In this document: positions 32,648-38,979 of the stretch, one piece after another
How positions within the stretch are numbered: the first letter of the stretch is position 1
How the letters are laid out: each line of letters starts with the position of its first letter
From: Halovivax sp.
GTDB taxonomy: Archaea; Halobacteriota; Halobacteria; Halobacteriales; Natrialbaceae
Direction of reading: 5' to 3'
Assembly: GCA_007119345.1 (NCBI GenBank)
Contig: SKPV01000101.1
Span: 1-42,228 of the forward strand
DNA length: 42,228 bases
Translations under genes and position numbers: made by a program
Notes under the pieces: model-generated
Databases searched by the model: none
Told to the model about the DNA's origin: nothing
Seen by the model: only the letters and a program-made list of their open reading frames with translations

Positions 32648-32753
32648 TGCTCGCGGCGTCGAGTTCTCAGGCCTCGCCGTGCTCGCGGCGTCGAGTTCTC
32701 AGGCCTCGCCGTGCTCGCGGCGTCGAGTTCTCAGGCCTCGCCGTGCTCGCGGC
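32648..32753. repeat. 32-base tandem repeat spanning the 3' end of the epsilon-like gene
   Basis: Three identical units at 32648-32679, 32680-32711 and 32712-32743, then the first 10 bases of a fourth. Each unit contains TCAGGCCTCGCCGTGCTCGC, which on the minus strand is the final codons and TGA of the neighbouring gene (stop at 32731-32733). The extra copies lie beyond the stop, in the 3' untranslated region. Confidence 0.9.
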
Positions 32754-33507
32754 CGCCGATCGCCGGTAAGTTCGGATCCCGGTGGGGCGCTCGTCCCAGC
32801 GCCGCGCCGTGGAGGTCGAACTCCTCGAGTTGCTCCTGGAGGACCCGGTCTAGGCGGTTGACGGCGGTCTTGTCGAGCCCGTGGGCCGCCATCAGCTCCC
32901 GGTACCGCGGATCGTCGGTGATCGACTCGAAGCGATCGTACAGGTCCTCGAGCTCCCCGGGCGAGCGCTCGCGCACCCACTCGCGGTCGTGGAGGCCGAG
33001 CCGGCGGCGGCGCTCGTCGTCGACGACGTACTGGATGACGACCAGCGAGACGGTCGGGATCGCCCGCCGGCTCCCGAACGCCGTGAAGTCGAGCTCCGCG
33101 ACGATCCCGAGGACGCGGTCGCGCTCCCAGCGGGTGAGCGCCAGCGCGTTGCACAGCGCGTGGGCGATCCGCGCCTTCTCCAGCCGGTGCATCCGCGCGC
33201 TGTGGCCCGCCATCGCGGGGTGGCGCTCCTCGTGCAGCCGCCTGACGGTCTCGCCGACGTCCTCGCCGGGCCGGTCGGGGCGACCGATGAGCGTCGCGCT
33301 CGGGGTCGTCACGTCCCACCGCCGGATCCGCTCGTCCTTGACCGCGTCGAGTCGCGAGAGCGAGCCGTCGCCGGGGCGGGCGCTCACGGGCCGATCGCGG
33401 TGATCGCTCCGCTCCGGTCGCGCTCCGCCGCCGACCTCGCGTCGTCTCGACTCGCCCGGCTCGTCGTCCGGGGGATCCGTCGGTTCCGGTGGAGGGCCGT
33501 CGGTCAT
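32731..33507 (-). CDS. Putative haloarchaeal RNA polymerase subunit epsilon-like protein
   Basis: 258 residues. The first about 50 residues are Pro/Arg/Asp-rich and probably disordered. The rest is a conserved helical core: RRWDVTTPSATLIGRPD, ETVRRLHEERHPAMAGHSARMHRLEKARI, CNALALTRWERDRVLGIVAELD, FGSRRAIPTVSLVVIQYVVD, GLDKTAVNRLDRVL and RAPHRDPNLP. This wording matches, from memory, the haloarchaeal family annotated as DNA-directed RNA polymerase subunit epsilon; biochemical proof of that role is thin, and the family could be a separate regulator with a helix-turn-helix-like core. The gene ends inside a 32-base tandem duplication, and three copies of a promoter-like element lie 180-560 bases upstream. 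A TTCTTGAG box about 27 bases before the ATG is a candidate core promoter. Confidence 0.6.
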   Translation of the reverse strand: MTDGPPPEPTDPPDDEPGESRRREVGGGARPERSDHRDRPVSARPGDGSLSRLDAVKDERIRRWDVTTPSATLIGRPDRPGEDVGETVRRLHEERHPAMAGHSARMHRLEKARIAHALCNALALTRWERDRVLGIVAELDFTAFGSRRAIPTVSLVVIQYVVDDERRRRLGLHDREWVRERSPGELEDLYDRFESITDDPRYRELMAAHGLDKTAVNRLDRVLQEQLEEFDLHGAALGRAPHRDPNLPAIGGREHGEA

Positions 33508-33680
33508 CCCTCCGGAGTACGGAGTCGCGACTCAAGAAGGTCCGGGTTCACGTATCGGATCGGTGTCGTGTGTCGGGTCGAACCGCCGGACCGGGACGGC
33601 GCGGTAGGCGATCGGACAGGAACGGCGCGGTAAGCGGTCCGCGCTGACGCCGCGCTCGCGGATTCGGCGTCGGAAGAGAG

Positions 33681-33720
33681 CCTCTATTACGAACCGTTAT
33701 CGCGAGAAGTACTTAAAATA
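33681..33720 (-). promoter_or_regulatory. Triplicated promoter-like element, copy 1
   Basis: The plus strand reads CCTCTATTACGAACCGTTAT then CGCGAGAAGTACTTAAAATA. On the minus strand this gives a TTTTAAG TATA-like box followed by CTTCTCGCGATAACGG, pointing toward the epsilon-like gene 174 bases away. Confidence 0.55.
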
Positions 33721-33800
33721 CCGCCACCTCGTTCCCGCGACGGATCGCGCGTCGACCGATCCCGAGCGGACGCGCCACGTCCGCCGCGGCCGGGACGGGC

Positions 33801-33881
33801 CGCTTCTCGCTCGTAACGGTCGGGACGGGCCGATCGAGGAGCCCGCTTCTCGCTCGTAACGGTCGGGACGGGCCGATCGAG
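33801..33881. repeat. 38-base direct repeat, two copies
   Basis: Copies at 33801-33838 and 33844-33881 (period 43) are identical, containing CTCGTAACGGTCGGGACGGG. They lie between copies 1 and 2 of the promoter-like element. Confidence 0.85.
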
Positions 33882-33915
33882 GGACCCGCCTCTCGGAACG
33901 GAATCCTCCGGAGAA

Positions 33916-33955
33916 CCTCTACTACGAACCCTTATCGCGAGAAGTTCTTAAAGGG
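33916..33955 (-). promoter_or_regulatory. Triplicated promoter-like element, copy 2
   Basis: CCTCTACTACGAACCCTTAT then CGCGAGAAGTTCTTAAAGGG on the plus strand; differs from copy 1 at only a few positions outside the TATA-like part. Preceded by GGAGAA like copy 3. Confidence 0.55.
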
Positions 33956-34024
33956 GACGCGCCGCGGCCGACGGACCCGGCTCCGTTCGAGAAGCGCGGC
34001 TCACGAACTCGATCTCCCGGAGAA

Positions 34025-34064
34025 CCTCTACTAGGAACCGTTATCACGAGAAGCACTTAAAGGA
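34025..34064 (-). promoter_or_regulatory. Triplicated promoter-like element, copy 3
   Basis: CCTCTACTAGGAACCGTTAT then CACGAGAAGCACTTAAAGGA on the plus strand. Its right edge is 56 bases from the stop codon of the cyclase-family gene, so on the minus strand it starts the spacer. Confidence 0.55.
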
Positions 34065-34120
34065 TCTCCGTCGGGCGGGGTCATCGCGGTCCGACGACCG
34101 ATCCGACGCCGCCGCGGCCC

Positions 34121-34885
34121 TCACACCTCTTCGAACGCCACGCACCGGCAGACGCTCGACTCGCCGCCCCGGAAGCGCCAGGGGAAGGTCCCGATCTGAA
34201 CCCGCTCGTTCAGCAGCGTCTCGGGCACGCGCGCGTTCTCGACGTGGACGATCCCTTCCGGGAACAGCTCGGTGTGCATCAGCTGGTAGCCTTCGGGCGG
34301 GAAGATCTCGTCCAGGTCGTCGACGCCGAGGTGGTCGGCGGCCTCTTCGGCCAGCTCCGGGCGCACGTCGCGGACGACCGTGTTCATCGGGTGGTCCGCG
34401 CTCCCGCAGTCCAGGAGGAGGTACTCGAGCTCCATCTCCTTGCACCAGTCCGCGAACTCCTGGTTGGGGCCGGGGTGGGCACAGAAGTACCGGTGCGGGT
34501 CCGCCTCGTCCTGGTACCAGGCGTAGTCCTGGTAGCCCGTGTGGACGAACAGGATGTCGCCCTCGCGGACGTCGCAGACGTCCTCGATCATCTCGCTGGT
34601 GTAGACGTCGTAGTCGCCGACGCGATCGGAGATGTCCGCGACGACGCCGTCGCCGACGAGCTCGTCGAGCCCCATCGCCTCGATGTCGCGGCCGTGGGCG
34701 ATGAAGTGCTTCTCGCCGTCGAGGTGGGTGCCAGTGTGGTTCATGAACTCGATCTTCTGGCCGTTGACTTTCTCGGTGTCGAGGCTCTTCTCGTACCACA
34801 CCTTCGGATTGTCGTAGGTGGGCCACGCCGGCGTGTCTGCGGACCAGGGCTGGGTCAGGTCGTGCATCTCGTAGCCGTCGAGCAT
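34121..34885 (-). CDS. Cyclase-family metal-dependent hydrolase (kynurenine formamidase-like)
   Basis: 254 residues. The family metal site HTGTHLDGEKHF is at 50-61, giving His50, His54, Asp56 and His60 as predicted zinc or manganese ligands (HxGTHxDxPxH-type with Gly-Glu in place of the usual spacing residues). Other family parts: HDLTQPWSADTPAWP near the start, GDILFVHTGY, and LLLDCGSADHP with a late His. Relatives hydrolyse formylkynurenine, isatin, carbamates or cyclic amides, so the substrate is open. A CATATAAG box at about 34911-34918 sits 28 bases before the ATG at 34885, supporting this start over an ATG six codons later. It is divergent from the coxM-type gene. Confidence 0.9.
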   Translation of the reverse strand: MLDGYEMHDLTQPWSADTPAWPTYDNPKVWYEKSLDTEKVNGQKIEFMNHTGTHLDGEKHFIAHGRDIEAMGLDELVGDGVVADISDRVGDYDVYTSEMIEDVCDVREGDILFVHTGYQDYAWYQDEADPHRYFCAHPGPNQEFADWCKEMELEYLLLDCGSADHPMNTVVRDVRPELAEEAADHLGVDDLDEIFPPEGYQLMHTELFPEGIVHVENARVPETLLNERVQIGTFPWRFRGGESSVCRCVAFEEV

Positions 34886-35143
34886 GCCCCGTACGTCCGT
34901 TCCCGCGAACTTATATGTTCGTCACCGTGTAGCCGGTCGAGGCCGGACGACGGGTCGTTCGTCGGCTCTCGAATCCCGTTTCTCAACAACACTTATTAGT
35001 TCGGTTGAATTCGTGATACAGTATCCGGGTGACTGATCAATGGTATCGAGCCACAATCTTCGTACCGTCGCGTCGACGCGACGCGGGCCGACCGCGGCGC
35101 GGCCGCGGCCGGCCGGCCGGTCGAGAACCGTTCGCGAGGGGCC

Positions 35144-36043
35144 ATGAAACCCGCGCCGTTCGCCTACCACCGGCCGGAGACGGTCGCCGAGGCCGTCGAG
35201 CTTCTCGCCGACCTCGAGGACGCGGAGCTGCTCGCGGGCAACCAGTCGCTCGGCATCGTGATGGCGAACCGGCTCGCGACGCCCGACCACCTCGTGGACC
35301 TCGGGGCCGTCGCGGACCTCGAGGGGATCGCGGTGACCGACGACGCGGTCCGCGTCGGCGCGACGACCACTCACCGCGCGATCGAGCGCTCAGACCGGTT
35401 GGCCGACACCCTCCCCATGCTCCCCGAGGCCGCCGCGCAGATCGCCGGCCCCGCGGTCCGCAATCGCGGAACGATGGGCGGCAGCGTCGGCGAGGCGGAT
35501 CCGGCGGGCAACTATCCGACGGTGCTGGTCGCGCTCGACGGGACGATCCACCTCCGCTCGGTCGACGGCGAGCGGGCGGTCCCCGCGAGCGACTACTTCC
35601 TGGCCTACATGTTCACCGACATCCGCGAGGACGAGCTGATCGAAGCGGTCTCGATCCCGCGGGAGCCGTTCCCGCCCGCCCGAACGGGGATGAGCTTCCT
35701 CGAGCTGAAGCGGGCGGCCCAGACCTGGCCGACGGTCAGCGCCGCCGCGTCGATACGGGTGGACGATCCCTCGGGCGACGAACCGGTCGTCGAGGACGCC
35801 CGGATCGCGCTCGCGAACGCGGCCGACGTCCCGCTGCGCGTCGAGGAGGCCGGGTCGATCCTCGAGGGGGAACCGCTCTCGGAGGCGGGCCTCGCGGCGG
35901 TCGAGGAGACCGTCGCCGACGCGGTGACGCCCGAGGGGGAGATGCACGCCGACCGCGAGTACAAGGAGGAGGTCGCGGGCGTCTACGCGCGGCGCTCGCT
36001 CGAACGGGCGTACGATCGCGCGGCGGAGGGGCGCGCCGACTAG
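35144..36043 (+). CDS. coxM: Molybdenum hydroxylase FAD-binding (medium) subunit, CoxM/CutM type
   Basis: 299 residues. FAD-binding motifs: LLAGNQSLGIVMANRL (about 34-49, the pyrophosphate loop) and IAGPAVRNRGTMGGSVGEADPAGNYP (about 101-126), then the family end VTPEGEMHADREYKEEVAGVYARRSL. It carries electrons from the iron-sulphur subunit to the acceptor. The matching large and small subunit genes lie 3-6 kb away on the opposite strand, an unusual split for this enzyme. It is followed after 28 bases by the CoxG-like gene, so those two are co-transcribed. Confidence 0.93.
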   Translation: MKPAPFAYHRPETVAEAVELLADLEDAELLAGNQSLGIVMANRLATPDHLVDLGAVADLEGIAVTDDAVRVGATTTHRAIERSDRLADTLPMLPEAAAQIAGPAVRNRGTMGGSVGEADPAGNYPTVLVALDGTIHLRSVDGERAVPASDYFLAYMFTDIREDELIEAVSIPREPFPPARTGMSFLELKRAAQTWPTVSAAASIRVDDPSGDEPVVEDARIALANAADVPLRVEEAGSILEGEPLSEAGLAAVEETVADAVTPEGEMHADREYKEEVAGVYARRSLERAYDRAAEGRAD

Positions 36044-36071
36044 TCGACGACACCGACGAGGAGATTCACAC

Positions 36072-36686
36072 ATGCTCGAATTCACCGGTACGACGGAGAT
36101 GGAACAGTCCCGGGAGGAACTCTGGCCGTACTTCACCGACACGGACGTGCTCGCCGACTGCGCGCCCGGCTGCAAGGAGATGCGCCTCGAGGAGCCCCAC
36201 GAGATCACGGCGGTCCTGGCGGTCGGCGTCGGCAGCGTCAAGCCCGAGTTCGAGGTCGAGGCCGTCGTCACCCAGCTCGAGTACCCGAACCGGCTGGAGC
36301 TCGCGGCCGTGGGTCACGCCCCCAGAAACGAGTTCGAGATGACCGCCACCATGGAGCTGCTCGAGCGCGAGGACGGCGCCACGACCGTCGAGTGGGCCGC
36401 GACGGCCGACGTCTCGGGCACCCTCGTCAGCCTCGGGAGTCGGGCGCTGAAGAGCGTCACGAACCGCCTCGTGAACCAGTACTTCGAGGACATGCGGGAG
36501 GCCGTCGAGGCGGGCGAGGGCGCTGAGTCCGAGCTCGAAGCGGCGCCGGACGAGGAGGCTCCGGACGTCGAGGTCGAGGAGGCGTCGGTCGAGGGCGAGA
36601 CCGCGGCGGACGACGGCGAGGCGAACGGCGCGGAGGCGGACGAGGCCGACGCGGACGAGGCGGAAGCGACGGAAGGGGCGGATTGA
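36072..36686 (+). CDS. coxG: CoxG-like SRPBCC protein of a molybdenum hydroxylase
   Basis: 204 residues. Residues 1-150 are the CoxG/SRPBCC helix-grip domain: GTTEMEQSREELWPYFTDTD, CAPGCKEM, VGVGSVKPEFEVEA and a final helix with FEDMREAVEAG. In known clusters CoxG recruits the enzyme to the membrane or helps its maturation. Residues about 151-204 are an extremely Ala/Glu/Asp-rich tail, a haloarchaeal extension that probably stays unfolded. A clear ribosome binding site GAGGAGAT (36058-36065) is unusual among the many leaderless genes here and marks an internal operon gene. Confidence 0.9.
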   Translation: MLEFTGTTEMEQSREELWPYFTDTDVLADCAPGCKEMRLEEPHEITAVLAVGVGSVKPEFEVEAVVTQLEYPNRLELAAVGHAPRNEFEMTATMELLEREDGATTVEWAATADVSGTLVSLGSRALKSVTNRLVNQYFEDMREAVEAGEGAESELEAAPDEEAPDVEVEEASVEGETAADDGEANGAEADEADADEAEATEGAD

Positions 36687-36795
36687 ATGGCCGTTCCGTC
36701 GCCATCGTCCCTCTCCGACGGATCGGATCGAACGGCGACCGTTCGCCACTCGGCATCGACGCCGAACCTTGGGACCGTCGCCGAAGGGCGGCCCG

Positions 36796-37089
36796 CTATC
36801 CCTGCTCCATCTCGGGTGTGGCGCACCGCACGGTCGAACTCCGCGGGTCGTAGTCTAGAGCGCCAACCGCATCCAGCTTCGGGAGGTCGACGTGGTGGAG
36901 CGATATCCGGACCGCCTCTCGGCGCCTCGGGTCGCCGTCGCGGTGACGGCCGAGCACGTACTCGGCGAGGTCCTCGACCGATGCGATTTCCGCGGGCGAT
37001 TCACGGAAGTAGCGTAGCACGCACTGACGACGTTCGTTCGCAACGATCAGGGGGTCCGCTTCCAGGAGCGATTGGTCGATGTGATCCAT
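36796..37089 (-). CDS. Small winged-helix protein (DUF7344-like)
   Basis: 97 residues resembling the haloarchaeal DUF7344 domain, an ArsR-like winged helix: NERRQCVLRYFRESPAEIAS, VEDLAEYVLGR, RISLHHVDLPKLDAVGALDY and DPRSSTVR in the wing. Likely a DNA-binding regulator without visible ligand domain. It is convergent with coxG and divergent from the LOV regulator, from which it is separated by 160 bases. A GTTTAGAT box about 30 bases before the ATG suggests a leaderless transcript. Its location suggests control of the hydroxylase genes, which is inference. Confidence 0.8.
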   Translation of the reverse strand: MDHIDQSLLEADPLIVANERRQCVLRYFRESPAEIASVEDLAEYVLGRHRDGDPRRREAVRISLHHVDLPKLDAVGALDYDPRSSTVRCATPEMEQG

Positions 37090-37226
37090 CGTCGGGTCGT
37101 TCGAGACGAGGGGTGCGCCGCATCTAAACTGCGAACCTCGCTAGTCAGCCACTCCGCGCCGTCGCCCGATTCGGCCGTCGTGCGAACGCGACGGCGGCGG
37201 ACGACGGTGTCGGCCGAACCCTCATA

Positions 37227-37246
37227 ACCGCTGTTCCGTAAGCGGT
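37227..37246. promoter_or_regulatory. Inverted repeat ACCGCT/AGCGGT just before the LOV regulator gene
   Basis: ACCGCT (37227-37232) and AGCGGT (37241-37246) flank an 8-base centre and end 3 bases before the ATG at 37250, just after a CTCATAA TATA-like box. The position over the start site suits autoregulation. Confidence 0.45.
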
Positions 37247-37249
37247 GCT

Positions 37250-38845
37250 ATGGCCGAGACCGAGGCCGAGGATCCCGGGGTCGAGCTCGATCTCAAGGAG
37301 CGCGCGATGGACGAGGCGCCCGTCGGAATCACGATCTCCGACCCCGACCGCGAGGACAATCCGCTGATATACGCCAACGAGGCCTTCGAGCGCCTGACCG
37401 GCTACCCGCGAGATGCGGCCATCGGCGACAACTGTCGGTTCCTCCAGGGCGAGGATTCCGACCCCGAGGCGATCGCCGCGATGCGAGCGGCCGTCGAGGA
37501 GGGGAAACCGGTGTCGGTCGAGCTCGTGAATTACCGGCGGGACGGCGAGCCCTTCTGGAACGAGGTGACGATCGCCCCGTTGACCGACGCGGACGGTCGA
37601 ATCACGCACTTCGTCGGCTTCCAGGACGACGTGACCGCCCGCAAGGAGGCGGAGCTGGCGGTCGAACGCGAGCGGCGGAACCTGGACCACCTGCTCGCCC
37701 GGATTCAGGGGCTGGTGAGCGACGTGACGCGCGCGCTGGTCGAGGCCGAGAGCCGCGACGGCGTCGAGCAGGGCGTGGTCGAGCGCGTCGTCGAGACCGA
37801 GAGCTACGCCCTCGCGTGGGTCGGCGAACCGGACGGCGCGTCTGTGGTTCCGCGGGCGTGGGCGGGCGACCCCGGCGTCGAGGTCGACCAGCTCACGGTC
37901 GAACGCGAAGATCGCACCCACCCGACCGCGCGCGCCGTCGAGTCACACGAGGTCGAGGTCGACGAGCGCGGGGAGGACGGGAGCGACCGATTCCCGGAGC
38001 TCGACGCCGAGTTCGACGGCGTCGCGGCCGTTCCGCTGACTTACGGGGAAACGTTATACGGCGTGCTGACGGTCTGCGCGGTCCGGCCCGACGCGCTCGA
38101 CGAGCGCGAGGTGACCGTCCTCGAGGCGCTGGGGCGGGCGATCGGTACCGCTCTCAACGCCCTCGAGAGCAGACGGATCCTCTCGACCGACAGCCTCGTC
38201 GAGCTCGAGTTCGAGGTCCGCGACCGGGGCCTCTTCGTCGTCGACCTGTCCGCGCGCTGCGAGTGTCGACTCGATTACGAGGGGGCGGTTCACGGGGCGG
38301 ACGGCGGGTTCTCGATGTTCTTCACCACCGACGCCGATCCGGGAACCCTCATCGAGCGCGCCGCCGAAGTGCCGGGAATCGCACGCGCGGCGCGCGTGGG
38401 CGGCGGCGGCGAGGAACACCTCGTCGAGTTCGACGTCGAGGCGGGCTCGTTCGTCGTCGACCTGGCCGAACGCGGCGTGCGGACGCGGTCGATCGCGGCC
38501 GAGGACGGCTCGGCCCGGATCCGGATCGAGTTCCCGACCGAGGCGGACTCCCGGGCGATCGCCGATCGGTTCCGGGAGCGCTACGCCGAGACGGAACTCG
38601 TCGCCTACCGCGAGCGCGAGCGGCCGCCGACCACGAGGCGGGAGTTCATCGAAGCGCTCGAGGGGCGACTGACCGAGCGCCAGCAGACGGCGCTCCGGAA
38701 GGCCTACCTCGGCGGCTACTACGACGCGACCCGGACCACCTCGGGCGACGAACTGGCCGACTCGATGGACATCTCCCGCTCGACCTTCCACCAGCACCTT
38801 CGGGCCGCCGAACGGAAACTCGTCGGCGAATTCCTCGATCGGTAA
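37250..38845 (+). CDS. LOV (PAS) - GAF - HTH_10 transcriptional regulator, Bat family
   Basis: 531 residues. Residues about 20-130 form a PAS domain with the complete LOV flavin signature: GDNCRFLQ with Cys62 as the photoadduct-forming Cys, Asn in LVNYRRDGEPFWNEVTI (two Asn contacts) and Gln in FVGFQDDVT. A GAF domain follows (about 150-300, ALAWVGEPDGASVV ... GVLTVCAVRPDALDEREVTVLEALGRAIG). Then comes a Bat-type domain, and the C-terminal HTH_10 (about 465-531) has LTERQQTALRKAYLGGYYDATR and the helix-turn-helix MDISRSTFHQHLRAAERKL. Likely a light- or redox-sensing DNA-binding regulator. It converges with coxL and lies between the two halves of the hydroxylase cluster. Confidence 0.92.
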   Translation: MAETEAEDPGVELDLKERAMDEAPVGITISDPDREDNPLIYANEAFERLTGYPRDAAIGDNCRFLQGEDSDPEAIAAMRAAVEEGKPVSVELVNYRRDGEPFWNEVTIAPLTDADGRITHFVGFQDDVTARKEAELAVERERRNLDHLLARIQGLVSDVTRALVEAESRDGVEQGVVERVVETESYALAWVGEPDGASVVPRAWAGDPGVEVDQLTVEREDRTHPTARAVESHEVEVDERGEDGSDRFPELDAEFDGVAAVPLTYGETLYGVLTVCAVRPDALDEREVTVLEALGRAIGTALNALESRRILSTDSLVELEFEVRDRGLFVVDLSARCECRLDYEGAVHGADGGFSMFFTTDADPGTLIERAAEVPGIARAARVGGGGEEHLVEFDVEAGSFVVDLAERGVRTRSIAAEDGSARIRIEFPTEADSRAIADRFRERYAETELVAYRERERPPTTRREFIEALEGRLTERQQTALRKAYLGGYYDATRTTSGDELADSMDISRSTFHQHLRAAERKLVGEFLDR

Positions 38846-38979
38846 CTCCCGGACTGGTCGGGCCGCCCAGTGGGCGTTCGCGCTCGGTGCCGGGAAGCGC
38901 GGACCAACTGACTCGTCGCGGCGTCGCTCCCCCCGTGGGAACGCTTCGGGACGAAACGGATGAGCGGAGTGGTGCGCCG

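Larger units (their letters stand above)
33508..34120. other. Spacer upstream of the epsilon-like gene, with two kinds of repeat
   Basis: 613 bases. It contains three copies of a 40-base promoter-like element (33681-33720, 33916-33955, 34025-34064) and a 38-base direct repeat (33801-33838 and 33844-33881, period 43). No credible reading frame was found. Confidence 0.75.

Noticed and set aside
32648..32753. The evenly spaced 32-base repeats considered as a CRISPR array.
   Set aside because: The units abut directly with no spacers, and there are no cas genes nearby.
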